A stretch of 64,000 bases of DNA from Amblyomma americanum (taxonomy: Eukaryota > Arthropoda > Arachnida > Ixodida > Ixodidae), in assembly GCF_052857255.1 (NCBI RefSeq), contig NC_135505.1, positions 63,085,149 through 63,149,148 of the forward strand, given 5' to 3'. The notes below the pieces were generated by a model. That model was not told the origin of the DNA. It ran no database searches and worked only from the letters and a program-made list of their open reading frames with translations. The position numbers and the translations under genes are program-made. Shown here one piece after another: positions 46,060 through 58,800 of this stretch (position 1 is the first letter of the stretch; every line of letters starts with the position of its first letter).

Positions 46060-46847
46060 GCCAAGCCAACATAACAAGAGGGTCGGTCTGGTCTCTGGTT
46101 GCGTACGGCAGTAACGAAAACGAGGAGGCAATGAGAGCCTCGCCAGGAGAGACAAGTGGCGCCTCCCCACCCAGTGACGCTAGCACGAAGCCCGCCTCGA
46201 ATATGCCAATAAATACGCTGCCACATCGCGCTCCCATAGGCTCTAGACCGCCGCTTGTCCTCAGCCAAGCCAGGTATCCAGGAGCTGCAATGGGCCAGCC
46301 CGGCCTGCAAGCTCCGGCCGCGCTTACTCTGGCACGTTATCCCATCGCCAGAGGAGGTGGCGGAAAGCTGCCGGCGCAGCCTCAACTGCGGCCAGCCAGT
46401 TCGACAGGATCTCCAGGAAGCAGCCGGAGGACGTCCGCAGCCAAATACGCGCAGCCGGCCGATGTCCCATTCGCCCATCCAGCAGCTACAATGGCGACGA
46501 GACCAATGTACGGCCAAGTGGCATCGGGAGCAGTTGCTCCGGTTCCACGTGCTGCGGCAATGGCCGCGCCGGGAGGCATTAGTTACAGACCGCTATTGCC
46601 AGCAACTAATCCCCTCTTGCTGATGCCACCGCCACCAGGTGGTTCGATGCCCGTCCCTATCGCCGTAGGGCGAAAGATCATGAAACCAGGCACACAAGTA
46701 GCGGGAGCTCCGTTGGAGGCACCTGAGGGCGCTTACGCTGCGGCAACGGGGCAAACCCTAGCGCTGCCGCCAACGAAGCTGGACGAGACGCGTGAGGGTA
46801 GTGGCGCAGCTGCGCCTGCTCGTTCCAACTGGTGGAATACCTTGGCG
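46060..46847 (+). CDS. Unknown plus-strand gene, exon 2, Pro/Ala-rich
   Basis: The acceptor TTTTGCTTTTGGAAACTCGCAG ends at 46059. With the single G carried from exon 1 the frame stays open for 262 codons to the donor GCG|GTAAGC at 46847, where the phase is 0. The residues are rich in Ala, Pro and Gly with few acidic ones. ARYP occurs twice (LSQARYPGAA and LTLARYPIAR), a PPPPGG run follows, and the end is ARSNWWNTLA. A 788-bp open exon with both splice sites in phase is unlikely by chance. No domain is recognised and it looks intrinsically disordered. Confidence 0.55.
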
Positions 46848-48565
46848 GTAAGCTGTCAAGTCCGCAAGTTCTCATACCGTGCGCAGCCCATTTTTTCAAG
46901 AGATCTAGACGAGTATGTATACGCGCCATGTTGAACGCAGAGTCGCGTACACCAGTGTTTAATGGTGGGTGAGCACTCGCAGTAACTCCGAAGCGGATTA
47001 TAGGTGAAAGGATTTGTGCATGTTTTTTACATGTGCTTAGTTTTGCGGATCATAAACCATTCGATCTGTATGCTCCTTGTGTGACTTTGTAAATACTGCT
47101 GCGTAGTGGTTTTGGCTGAAAGCCTCTGTAGGTTAGCTGGCGCCTCTGTAATGGACGTCGTTACTGTTGTAGGTCCAAGATAAAAACGGCAATGGTTGTA
47201 GGATACTTGGCTCATATACGAGACGATTTTTTGTGCATGGTTGATCAAGGTAGTATAAAGGGCCCCAAATGTGGGTAACTGCAGTTGTCTTAATAAATGC
47301 ATCAGAGAACAGAATTAAGGAGTTTACGTGGAGGCGAGGAAGAAAATGTGCTGGCCAGCAGAGTCTCTCCACACGACAGGAATGGCTGCCACTCAGAGCG
47401 TGCAGCACAGACAATGCAGCAGAGGCTGCCGTTTGACGGTTAATCACATTAAGGACTCGATATGGGCAGGCAACAGGATATGTGCGGCTGATGCAAGAGA
47501 GAAGTGGGGGTGCACAGCATTTATTAGTCAGTAAAAAACAATGCGGCAGCCCAATAAACGTGTCAAGAGCAGAGGTTCGGACAGAGCGAGTACAACGTCA
47601 TTAAAAACCAGCGAGAGCACCGGACTACAGTCAAGCTGATGCAAATGATTAACAAGTATTTTAGATTTCTCCGCGGCTATACTTTTAAAAGGGAACTATA
47701 ACCAGAGTCAACAGTCTTTTATGGGAAAAATCGAAACAGCGTATTTTGCCGAACTGCGTAGGGATATGTACACACAATTAGTTAAATGGCGCGAACTTCG
47801 CCAGTAACCATTCGAGACGCATACTCCGTCTACCGACTGTGCCTAAGACGCCACAAGGCCTCACGTGACTGACAGCCACTCTCACATAGCACTCAGGCAT
47901 TCTTGTTCTATATGTTGCTGCTTACTGACAAATATAGTAGTGTGAGGCCAGCCGAAAGACACGAATGTTCCCTCCATGTGCGTATTTGGCGAGGCTTTGA
48001 GCATAAAAATACTCAGTACATTGAAATGACCCTTACTTTGGCAGTTATAACGCCGTCTTATGAAGAATTGTGGGAAGCCCGGCTCTGCCTCTAACTATGG
48101 GTTCGCGTCCTTCATTCTCTCCTTCCTTTGAGTCGCTTTCAAAGGCTTTCAAAGGCTTCAGTCTTCGTTTCTTGCTTATGAAGAAAAGTATTCATCGTGT
48201 TGCAGAACAAAGCGAAGAGAAGGAGGCTCGCACATTGCATGAAACGAGATCACAGGGGAGCAACAAAAATTACATAAAACCCAGACTTCGCTTGCGAACA
48301 GAAAATAAATAGGTGAAATACACAAGACTTTCCAAAGGTAATAACATTGTTCATTCACAAAAAGGGGCTGTATCTATTAGGTGAGCTAAGAATCTGTCAG
48401 AACGTCACTGCACAAAAGTTTAAGAATTTAACATGTCATTTTGCATTACGTAGAGCTTGGTTATTCCATTAAAATGTTTGAGAGAAACACTAAAATCAAA
48501 ATCACCCGAAAAATTGTTTAGGGCGGTAGGTGCCTGATAAATTCTTAATCTTTGATCATTGGTAT
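46848..48565. other. Unassigned intronic stretch
   Basis: First part of the long intron of the plus-strand gene. No element was recognised. Confidence 0.4.
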
Positions 48566-48569
48566 AGAT

Positions 48570-48601
48570 CCGTTAAACACCAATAAACCAAACCAAACCA
48601 T
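48570..48601 (+). mobile_element. SINE family 2, 3' tail only
   Basis: CGTTAAACACCAATAAACC followed by AAACCAAACCAT matches the 3' end (GTTAAACCCCATAAACCAAAC) of the SINE family at 63361. It is a very short, 5'-truncated copy. Confidence 0.5.
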
Positions 48602-50891
48602 CATTTTTCATAAGCTACGCGACCAAACACATTTTTAGGCCACACACTGTGGCACGTGTCACATTTCCGTCGTATCTAGTCACATGTTTCTCTGCCCGTC
48701 AGAGGTTTTTATTGCAAGAGGTTGTAATGGAGTTTTGGTGAAATGCCTCAAGGTGGTATACGTTAATCTTGGATAAACAGTCTCGATAGATGGACGTCGG
48801 CAAAAACCGCGCGAGAGGTCAGTGCGGTCATCATCACCATCAGCGTGACTGCAACCATTGCAGGGCAAAGGCCTCTCCTAGGTCTCTCCAAATAACCCGG
48901 TCCTTTGGCAGCTGCGCCCACCCTATGTTTTCAAACTCCTTAATCTGCTCCACTCACCTAGCCTTCTGTCGCCGCCTGCTACGATTGCGTTCACTTGGAA
49001 TCTACTCCGTTACTCTTAAGGACCAGAGGTTATCTTGCCTTCGCAACACGTGCCCTGCCCGAGCCCACTTCTTCCTCTTGATTTCGACTATTATATATCA
49101 ATAACCCGCGTTTGTTCCCTCACCCAATCTGCCCGCTTGCTGTCTCTTAACGTTGCACCTATCGTTACACCATGGCTCACCGCCCTCTCCTTAACTTAAC
49201 ATGAACCCTTTTCGCTAGCCTCCATGTTTCTGCTCCGTAGGTGAGTACCCTAATATACAACTGCTGTACATTTTCCTCCTCAGGGATATTAACAAACTGG
49301 CATTGGTGATCCAAGAGAACTTGCCAGATGCGCTCCACTCCAGCCTTATCCTTCTAGGTATTTCCCTCTCATGAAATTGATCAGCTGTCGCTAGCAGCCC
49401 TAAGGAGATTCCTTTACCACTTCGAGCACCTCGCTGCCAATTGTGAACTGCTGCTCTCTTGCTAGGCTCTTGAGCATTACTTTGGTTTTCTGCATGTTAA
49501 ATTTTAGTCCCACCTTTCGGCTCTGCCCGTTTGGACTCATTGAGCATATTGCAGCTCTTCTCCTTGGTGACTCAGCAAGGTAATGTCATCAGCGAATAGC
49601 AGAATATTTAGGAATTCTCCATTGACTCTTATCACCAACTATTCCAATCTCAGGCCTCGGAATACCTCCTGTAAACAGGCGGTGAATATCATTGGCGAGA
49701 ATATGTCTCCTTGCCCGACGCACTTCATGATTGGAATTTAATTCCTAACTTTATGTAGAGCATTGATAGCGGTGCGGTTGGTTTATATGTCTTCCAATAT
49801 TTTTACATAAGGCTATTCTTGTTCCTGATTTCGCAATACCTGTAGGACTGCAGGATTTCTACTTAGTCGAATGTTTTCTCTTAATCATTGAAAGCTATAT
49901 TTAGGGGTTGGTTATATTCTTCGCTTCTCTCTATCACCTGAATAATGGTGTGAATATGATCTAGTGTGGAAAATTCATTACTAAAGCCTGCCTGATCATT
50001 TGGTTGATGCCAGTCTAACGTTGCCCTGACTCTATTAGCAATTACCTTAGTAAATAACATTTAGGCAAGTACAGTAAGCTGATTGGTCAGTAATTTGTCA
50101 AGTCCTTGGCTCTCCTTTATTATGAAATAAGATAATAATTGCATTCTTGCAAGCTTTCAATACGATCGATGACATAGGGTGTTGCGCATACAGGGTGGTT
50201 AGTTTTTCTAGCACGATGTCCCCTGAATTCTTCAACAGATCTGCTGTTACCTGATCTTCCACAGCTGCTTTTCCCCTTTCCATTGCTCCTAAGGCTTTCA
50301 TTACTTCCTCTTTCGTTACTGGTGGAATGACGCATTGCTGTGCACTACTGCCTTTCTCATTAACGATCTGATTACATTGGCTACTGTACAGGTTTGTGCA
50401 GAAATCCAAGAATTTTAGCTATCTTATTCATATTGCTGATGGCTTTGCCCTCCTTGTCTCTTAAAGCATACACCTGGTTCTTACCTGTGCTTAGTTTCCT
50501 CTTCACCGCGTTTAGGCTATCTCAGATCTTTAGAGCATACTCGATTCTCTCCATATGAAACTTCCTTATGTAGGCTACCCCCCCCCCCCCTCCCCTTGCG
50601 CTTATTTATTAACTTCGATAGCTCTTCTAGTCCTTTGTAGGGTTAGATGCCCTCATATTTTGGCGTCTTTTAATCAGATCTTTCGTCTCCTGAGATAGCT
50701 TGCCAGTATCCTGACGAAGATTCCTACCACCTCCTTCGACTGCGCACACCGTAATGATAGCTGTTAGATTATCGTTCATTGTTTAGACAAGATCGCCTTT
50801 CTCAGTTAAACTTGAATATCTGTTTTGCAGCGACATCCTGATTTGCTCTATTTTCCCCCTTACCGCTAACTCACTTAGGACTTCCTTTTCA

Positions 50892-53105
50892 CTAGCTTCT
50901 TCAAATTCAAATTCAAATTTTTTTATTAATCGATGAAAACACAAAAAAAGAGTGTCCAGCACTGTTCGGACCCGTAGCCGTAGGCTAGTTATGGGTTCAA
51001 GAAATGAAATTACATAATGCAGACACTTCGTCGCATGCACAGTAAAAACTTAGAAGAGCGGAGAGAGAGCTATATACATAGTACAAATGGGGGAAAGAGA
51101 AAAAAAAAGCTAACAAGGAACAGTCGCCTCGGAAAACATCGTGCACTTCAAATTATTATGATAAATGGGATCTGAAATGCAGATAGATGTCTTTTAACAT
51201 GTTTAATGCATGAGCTGAAAGAATTTTTTAGCTGTATGTGCAAAATTTTGAGCATATTTTATTTCTTGTGGAAGAGTATTCCATATCTTAACACCAGTGA
51301 AAGAGAGCCGTCGTTCTCCATAAACATTGTGCGTGGGCGGTAAATTAAAGTTGCCTAATGCTACATTTCTGGTAGCACGAGATGATGTATGGAAGAGGGA
51401 CATATGGAAGGGGTGCTTGTTTCTTACGATGCTGTTAACGACAGTGGCTGTTTTTAGGAGGCGTAGTGAATCGAAAGGTAATATCCGTAGGTCATGGAAT
51501 AATGGGTTGCTGGGGTGATCCTGCGTAGAATGCGTTATGATTCGTAATGATCGTTTCTGCACTTTTCTGATTGGCTGAAGATAACTACTGTAGGTCCATC
51601 CCCATGAGTCCAGACAGTATGAGAGATGACTGTAGATAAAGGCAAAGTATAAAATACATAATGTACTTTTGCCAAAAAAATCACGTGCTTGAAGCAGTTT
51701 ACAGCACCCCGATGCTATTTTCGCCTCCACTGCTAATAAATGGTTTTGCCAGTGCAGGTGTCTGTCAAACAATACGCCAAGATATTTAAAACAAGGAGTA
51801 TATTCCAGTAGGGAGTTGTTAATACAGATGGTTAGAGAGTTAGGATCTACTTGTTTTCTGCGGGAATGAAATATAGTATATTTTGTTTTCTTGACATTTA
51901 CAGTAAGCCTATTGGCTGAAAACCATTTACAGACGTTTGCCAAATCTTCGTTTGCTTTGAACTGTATTTCCTCGATGCTACTGCCTGCAAATATTACAGC
52001 GGTGTCATCTGCATACATCAGCATTTCTACGAATTTTAAGACACGGGGAAGGTCGGAAACAGATATAGAAAAAAGTATGGGTCCCAAAACGGACCCTTGG
52101 GGTACGCCAGTATGAATACGTTGTGGTGATGATGAGACATTATTTATGACAACTATCTGTTGACGTTCACTGAAGTAACTGGAAAACAAATAGAAAATCC
52201 GTTCCTTAAATCCGTAGTGTTTTAACTTACACAAAAGGATAGAATGGTCGACGGTATCGAAAGCCTTTTTTAAATCGACAAAGACTACAGCTACAAGTTC
52301 ATTGTCATTTAAAGCACAGTTTATAATGTGGGCTAAAGACTGCACCGCTGATGAGGTTGAATGGTTTGGCCGAAAACCGTGTTGCTGTGGGCAACTTATG
52401 TTGTATTTTTGTGTAAAGCTATTGAATCGATTCGCAATGATTTTCACAAAAAGTACATTAATGGCACTGAGCACGGATATTGGTCGATAACTAGAAGGGC
52501 TTGAGCGGTCACCGTCCTTGTATATTGGGACAACTCGGGCTGTCTTGAGCGACGTAGGGTACGTGGCGGTTTGAAGTGAGTGATTGATGACGTGACATAT
52601 TATTGGACCCAGAATATCAATATTTTCTTTTAACATACGTACTGTAATTTCATCTATACCTGCGGCTTTATTACTATCCATAATTGCTAATGTTGAGTGC
52701 ATCTCGTTAAGTTCAATGTCATCCATTCGAAAGGAGTTTGAGAGCGGGCTTGGTAACAAAGAGTTTATATCTGTGTTGTGTACATTGGTACCTGACGAAA
52801 TTCCAACGGTAGTAAAGTATGAATTAAAGCTGTTTACAACATTCTGATCAACCACGTCAGAGAACGTCTGTTTCTGTGGCTTGCCTATAACATTTTTTTC
52901 GATTTTCCAGAGTTTTTTAGAGTTACCGGTGCTCCGTTCGATTAAACGTGTATAGTATTCTTTTTTTCGTGCGCGCATAACTGCCACGGATTTATTGCGT
53001 ATCTTTTTGTACTGACCCAAGTAATAGCTGTTGTCCTTATGCTGTTTCCATTTATGATACCAAAAGTCCTTCTGCTGGAATATTGCTAAATCCGTTCCCT
53101 TTTCA
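50892..53105 (-). mobile_element. CR1/L2-like LINE, 5'-truncated, inserted into the RTE element
   Basis: It lies between the two halves of the RTE element. Its 3' end on the minus strand is a (TTTGAA)3 run at 50894-50915, typical of CR1/L2 LINEs, which end in short tandem repeats rather than poly-A. The 5' end lies near 53100 inside the endonuclease-RT linker. CCTTTTCA flanks both sides (50884-50891 and 53098-53105) and may be the remains of a target-site duplication. The coding part is uninterrupted, unlike all other LINEs here. Confidence 0.85.
51203..53105 (-). CDS. LINE reverse transcriptase, uninterrupted but 5'-truncated
   Basis: The frame is open from about 53105 to the stop at 51203 (over 600 codons) with no internal stop. 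It lacks an ATG because the endonuclease half was never copied. The RT motifs are complete: TARVVPIYKDGDRSSPSSYR, QQHGFRPNHSTSSAVQSL, VVFVDLKKAFDTVDHSIL, TGVPQGSVLGPILF, MYADDTAVIF and a KYLGVLFD thumb motif. It resembles CR1/L2-group RTs, which copy LINE RNA at a nicked target. With no promoter or endonuclease it is probably not mobile, but it is the youngest-looking element in the window. Confidence 0.88.
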
Positions 53106-53985
53106 AGTCTAAGCTAACTTGAGACCTCACCATTCTTCGGTGGCTACAACGCACCTTTTCGAGGACATGCACATCCTGAACGATGCCAGGTTGAGCACGT
53201 AGTATCATGTCAATTAGATTTTAGTCTCACCATTGGAGTTCTTCCAGGTCCACTTTCAGTTCTCTCGTTTGTGGAAGAAGGTATTCATGATCCGTGAATT
53301 ATTTCTATCTGCGAATTTTACTAGTTACTCTCTCCTGCTATTCCTAGAACCTATCCCATAGTCGCATACCGCCTGGTCGCCAGTCTGCTTTTTGCCCTCC
53401 ATCGCATTGAAGTCGCCAATCAGTGCAGTGTACAGGGATTTTGCTTTGTTCGTTTCGAATTCCACATCTTCATAGCAGCTTTCAACGGCCTGGTCATCAT
53501 GGCTGGATGTAGGCTCATAGGCCTGCACTACCTTCAGCTTGTACCGCCTATCGAGCCTAATAACGAGAGCTGCGACCCTCTCGTTAATATTATAGAGTTT
53601 TTCAACGTGGCCAGATATATCCTGAATAATGAGGAATCCCACACCTTGTTCTTGTCTATCCGGCAATCCGCGATAGCTCAGTATGTGGCCTTCCTTTAGT
53701 ACTCTAAACGCCTCACTTGTCCTCCTAAGTTCACTAAGGCCTATGACATCCCATATAATGTCCGCAGATTCCTCGAACAGAACTGCTAGGATAGGCTCAC
53801 CAGATAAGGTACTAACGTTAAACTTTGCCAGGTTCAGATTCCAATGGCGGCCTCTCCGGAGCCAGAGATTCATAGCACCCCCCGCTGCGTCACAGGTCTG
53901 CAGTCTGACCACCGCCTTGGCTAACAATATTTTCATGCAGTTAGCTTCAGTCGTTTCTCGAGTAATTTAGTTCTCCACTGGCGCC

Positions 53986-54449
53986 AAATTGGCAGTGCGG
54001 TTTTTCGCGGGCTGTATTTTAAATCATGTATTGTATTCCACAACCGCGATTCATTGACGCGGTAGGCAGAGAGAGCATGGATATGACTCATTTGTGAGCG
54101 ATACATGCATCAGCCTGTCTGGCAAAGGGTCACGTTTTTCAGAACATCAGCTGAGATTTTCATGCCATTTCTTCGCTCCAGAAACATGCAAGTTCCTAGT
54201 GAGTTATGCGCTTGAGCGATTTCGTTTGGCTGATCTTCCTAATACAAGCGTGCTCTTTAAAGCCCTCTGTATAATGACGCTGTACATATCCATGTCGTCT
54301 TCTTAGCGCCCGTGTTCATGTGCACGATGATTTCTCGAAGATGACTTTACATGTGTGCGAGAGTTTATGAGCAAGTATCAGCTGCTGCAGCCGCCCGGAG
54401 ACAGCTGACGTTGAAGTTCGTACTTCTTAGGCAGAAGGATTGATAATCC
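53986..54449. other. Unassigned intronic stretch
   Basis: Sequence between the RTE element and the Gypsy element; nothing was recognised. Confidence 0.4.
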
Positions 54450-54453
54450 CAAG

Positions 54454-54739
54454 TGTAATAAGAACACAGCACACTACTAATACAGCACACACAGCACACC
54501 ACAGCACAGTAATAAGAGCACAGCACATTAATAAGCACAGCGTCACGAACAACCAGCGGAACCGTCCAGGCACAGATCAGAGACCGCATTCAGTCCAGAG
54601 CACGCATGAGCGACCGAGCGTTCGGCGCTGGAGCTTCCTAGTGTTCGGCGCTCGACCTCTGCAGTGTTCGGCGCTTCTCGTCGTCTTCTTCGTTGAGCGC
54701 CAGCCTCTGAAGATTCTAAAGCCCGTGTCCAGTCTTACA
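54454..54739 (-). repeat. Gypsy 3' LTR
   Basis: 286 bp, from TGTAAGACTGG (at 54739) to CTTATTACA (at 54454) on the minus strand. It has a Cys-rich-looking GTGCTGT repeat near its 3' end that is slightly longer than in the other LTR. The three-fold GCGCCGAACR repeat in its middle is shared with the 5' LTR. Confidence 0.9.
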
Positions 54740-54779
54740 ATTCCCCCCGGGCGAAAGGGCGCCATCCTGGCGGCCTAGG

Positions 54780-55990
54780 GCGATGTGACGACGGCGGGGT
54801 CGTAGTAAGGTTTGAGACGGGTCGTGTGGACAATTTCGTGGCCTCGGTGGCGATGATCAAGGGATGGCGTAAGGGGTTCGATGAGGTAATTGACGGGGGA
54901 TGTCTGCTGAAGAATACGGTAGGGTCCCTGGTACTTGCTAACAAGTTTGGAGGAAAGGCCGGGACCTCAGGAGGGTACCCAGAGCCAGACAAAAGAGTCA
55001 GGAATGTAAGCGGGAGGAAGTCAAGGGGGATCACGGGTGCTTTTCTGCTGCTGCTGGGCGTGAGAAGTGAAGGACCAGGCAAGCTGTCGGCATTCTTCGG
55101 CATAAATTGTGGCTTGAGAAAGAGTTGTAAATTCGGAAGCATCAAGGCGGTAAGGTAGAATGGTGTCCATTGTACAAGAAGGCTCACAGCCGTACAGGAG
55201 AAAGTGCGGAGAGAATCTGGTGGTGGCTTGAGCAGCGGAGTTATGAGCGTATGTGACAAAAGGGAGTACGCGGTCCCAGTTACAATGGTTGGAAGCAACA
55301 TACGTGGCCAGCATGTAGCCGAGGGTGCGATTGAAACGCTCAACCATGCTATTTTTCTGGGGATGGTAGGCGGAGCTGGTGCGGTGAATAACGTTGCATT
55401 CCTGAAGGAGACCTTCTACAACTTCTGAGAGGAAGGCCGGACCTCTATCACTGAGCAGCTCTTTGGGCGCACCATGGCGAAGAATGGTGCGATGGAGAAT
55501 GAAGGATGCAATGTCGTAGGCTGTAGCGGATGATAAAGGCGATGTTTCAGCGTAACGTGTAAGGTGGTCAATGGCAACGATGATCTAGCGGTTCCCCGTA
55601 GATGTGCTGGGAAGAGGGCCGTAGAGGTCGATGCCAACACGCTCGATGGGCTGTACTGGGCAAGGCAGCGGCTGCATAGGAGCGGCGGGTTGGCGAGGTG
55701 GATGTTTTCGTCGCTGGCATGCGGTGCAGGACTGAACTAACTGGCGGACGTAACGGGCCATCCCACGCCTGTAGTACCGCTGCGTAGACGGGTGAAAGTC
55801 TTCAAGAATCTGGCATGGACACACTGGGAATCATCGTGGTAAGAAGAGCAAATTAAGGAGCGCAGATGTGTCGGAATGACGGGAAGCCACTAGCGACCAT
55901 CCGGGAAATAGTTGCGGCAGTAAAGGAGCTCGTCTCGGATGGCGATAAGATGGGACTGACGACGGAGAGCACGGGAAGGAGGTCGAGACG
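54780..55990 (-). pseudogene. Gypsy integrase, frame-broken
   Basis: The zinc-binding half ends SCTACQRRKHPPRQP (55824-55585), followed by VGIDLYGPLP, a core motif with the first catalytic Asp. A TAG follows GNR at about 55585. The core continues in pieces to MVERFNRTLGYMLATYV (55347), and the C-terminal GPY/F domain (about 54990-54900, KYQGPYRIL) is recognisable in another frame. The sequence then reaches the polypurine tract at about 54740-54757. Confidence 0.8.
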
Positions 55991-56232
55991 ATTGGCCAAA
56001 TAGGAAATCAAAAAGGCAAGTGATCCACGGGTCTTTGCATTTCTCGGAAGCCATATCAGCGAACTCAAACTTCAAAGAAGGCAGGGCGGATATACAAGGC
56101 GCTGCCTCAGATGGTACAGGGAACGTGAGAGGGCGTCAGCATCGGCATGTTTGCGGCCGGAACGATAGATAACGCGAATGTCGTACTCTTGGAGTCGCAG
56201 AGCCCATCGCGCCAGTCGACCAGAGGAATCAT

Positions 56233-57407
56233 TCAAAGAGGACAGCCAGCAGAGGGCGCAGTGATCGGTGACAACGTCAAAAGGGCGCCTATACAGGTAG
56301 GGGCGAAATTTGACAATCGCCCAAAGGATGGCTCGGTGACAGAATAGTTGGCTTCAGCTTTTGTGAGGGTCCGGCTAGCATAAGCGACAACATATTCGTC
56401 AAAGCTTTGCTTGCGTTGAGCGAGTACTGCACCGAGGCCGACGCCGCAGGCATCGGTGTGGAGTTCCGTCGGAGAACGAGGGTCGAAGGGACGCAGAATT
56501 GGTGGAGTGGTGAGGAGGCGACGGAGTGTCGTAAACGCTTCATCACAGGCTGGCGACCAGGCCGAAAGGTCGCGGATGAAAAGGAGCTTGTTCACGGGGT
56601 CGACGATAGTGGCAAAATTGCGGACAAAGCAGCGGAAGTAGGAGCAGAGGCCGACGAAGATGCGGAGGTCGTTTACAGAAGCGGGCTTTGGAAATTCGGC
56701 CACAGCTCGCAACTTGGCCGGATCCGGGAGAACGCCATCCTTCGATGTGACATGTCCGAGAATGGTGAGCTGCCGAGCTCCGAAGCGGTACTTTTTCATA
56801 TTAAGTTGGAGGCCAGCATCAGCCAGGCAGCGAAGAACAGTCTGGAGGCGCTGGAGGTGAGACGGAAAGTCCAGTGAAAAGATTACAACGTCATCTAGAT
56901 AACAAAGGCATGTGTGCCATTTGAGCCCTCGGAGTATGTTGTCCATCATGCGCGCGAATGTGGCGGGTGCATTGCAGAGGCCGAAGGGTATGACATTAAA
57001 TTCATAGACCCTGTCGTATGTGACGAATGCAGTTTTTGGGCGATCGGCCTCCGCCATCGGCACCTGCCAGTAACCGGAGCGCAAGTCCAATGAAGAAAAG
57101 AACTCAGAGCCCTGCAGGCAGTCAAGGGCATCGTCAATAGGGGGAGAGGGTAAACGCCCTTGCGTGTAATCTTATTCAGACGACGGCAGTACACGCAGAA
57201 ACGGATGGAACCGTCTTTTTTCTTGACCAGAACCACTGACGATGCCCACAGGCTGTGCGACGGTTGTATCACGTGGCGGTGGAGCATGTCGGTTACCTGG
57301 GCGTCAATGATGCTACGCTCAGCGGCTGACACGCGGTACGGACGTTGGCGCAAAGGGACATGGGTTCCAGTGTCAATACAATGGGCAACGGTGGTGGTGC
57401 GGCCCAA
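56233..57407 (-). pseudogene. Gypsy reverse transcriptase and RNase H, frame-broken
   Basis: The N-terminal RT part (57407-56946) encodes RQRPYRVSAAERSIIDAQV and KDGSIRFCVYCRRLN. A frame change near 57090 leads to [34 protein letters not shown] and CYLDDVVIF, so the catalytic YxDD survives. [18 protein letters not shown] and [10 protein letters not shown] form the connection. [19 protein letters not shown] and [14 protein letters not shown] mark the RNase H start. It is the best preserved pol region of the two Gypsy copies, but still inactive. Confidence 0.85.
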
Positions 57408-57889
57408 GCAATGTTGCTGGTAGTCAAATGAAAACGCTGCAGAACGGCTACAAGCTAGTCTCGTAGGGTAGACGGCAGGGCGGCGTCGACGGAACGGTGA
57501 AAAATATCTACAGATGACTGATTCGTGATGGGAACAGGCGTAATGTCGCTGACGTGAAGGCCGGCCGCGCTATCGACGAGGGGGTATGCGGAGGTAGGAT
57601 CGAGAACGGCAACGCTACCAAGCGATTGGCCACGGAGTAAAGTGGTAGGGCAGGAGAACGGGTTGGCCACATAAATAGCGCTGGAGCCACGAACAATTGT
57701 CAGCACAGCATGACGCAGCAAAACAGACTTCTGGTCAGCGCATCGTAAAGAGGGGGTATAAGTCACAGTTGCATCTGAGTGCGCAGCACAAGAGGCACCA
57801 GCACTGAAAAGAAAAGTGGAACGTCTGTGTCCTCTGAGACGACCTGAGTAGCAGCAGCAGCACCGGTTACGTCCAAAGGGGCGTCACGT

Positions 57890-58790
57890 TAGGGCGACAA
57901 GTCAAGCTGAACACGGGCGCAGCGTGATGTGAGGAGAGGGAGTCCCAGCCAAGGATAACGTCGTGAGAGGAGAGGGCGAGGATGATGAACTCGATTGTGT
58001 AGGGAACGTTCCCGATGAGCAGGCGGATGGTGCAGGTACACAAAGATAGCTGGTGTGCGACTTCCTCACGTACAAACTGCTGGATGCTCTGGAGGAGCGA
58101 CTGTTGGTCCAGAGCACCATCCCCTGGGATAGCCAAGCTGCAAAGTGCGGCCTCCTGAAAGCCTGCACGGCGGGTAGAAAGGCACTGTTTGCGCAGCTCA
58201 TGGAACCTTTGGCAGTTGCCGATGGCACCGGAGACAGTCTTGGGATCTTTGGCGACGAGCATCTGGAAGGCATCATCCTCAATGCCTTTCATAATGTGTC
58301 TGATCTTGTCGGCCTCGCTCATAGAAGAGTTGACACGCTTGCAGAGGTCGACGACATCTTCTATATAACTGGTGAAGTTTTCACCGGTTTGCTAGGCCAG
58401 ACTTCGCAAGCGTTGCTCGGCGCGAAGCTTTCGCACTGCGGAACGGCCAAAGACTTCTGTCAGACTAGTTTTAGAGCTGCCCAGCTTGAGATGTCAGCCT
58501 TGTGGTTTCGAAACCAGAGATTGGCTACGTCGCTCAGATAATATATAACGTTGGTGAGCTTAACGCTATCGTCCCACTTGTATGCGCTTACGCGTTCATA
58601 GGAGGCCAACCAATCCTCCACATCCGTGTCATCTGTGCCGCTGAAGATGGTCGGGTCACGCTGCCGCGCGGCGCCGGGACAGAAGACAGCCGACGGAAGC
58701 GGTGAAGCGGTTTGTGTGACGGTCTCAGGCATTGCAGAGGTGGTAGGCGATGCGCGGGTGCGAAGCTCCGGGGCGAGGGATCGTTGGCAC
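57890..58790 (-). pseudogene. Gypsy gag fused to protease by deletion
   Basis: The first part encodes FSGTDDTDVEDWLASYERV and DVANLWFRNHKADISSW; after a frame break, SEADKIRHIMKGIEDDAFQM and FVREEVAHQLSL follow. Only about a dozen codons later the frame runs straight into ALSSHDVILGWDSLS, the second half of the protease. In the sister copy on the plus strand these two points are separated by roughly 850 bases. The gag C-terminus and the protease active-site half are therefore deleted here. Confidence 0.8.
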
Positions 58791-58800
58791 CTCCACCACT

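Larger units (their letters stand above)
48836..53985 (-). mobile_element. RTE-type LINE, near full length, split by a younger LINE
   Basis: Read on the minus strand from 53985, the 5' part (to about 53105) encodes an APE endonuclease: FNVSTLSGEP, WDVIGLSELRRTSEAF, GVGFLIIQDI and ALIGDFNAMEG. The 3' part (50883 to 48836) continues with the start of RT (PPVTKEEVMKALGAMERGKA at 50330), a LLFADDITLLS motif near 49590, and the same C-terminal tail and trinucleotide-rich end as the copies at 1445 and 11893. The two parts sum to about 2.9 kb, close to the roughly 3.2 kb of RTE elements. Stops and shifts are frequent. Confidence 0.85.
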
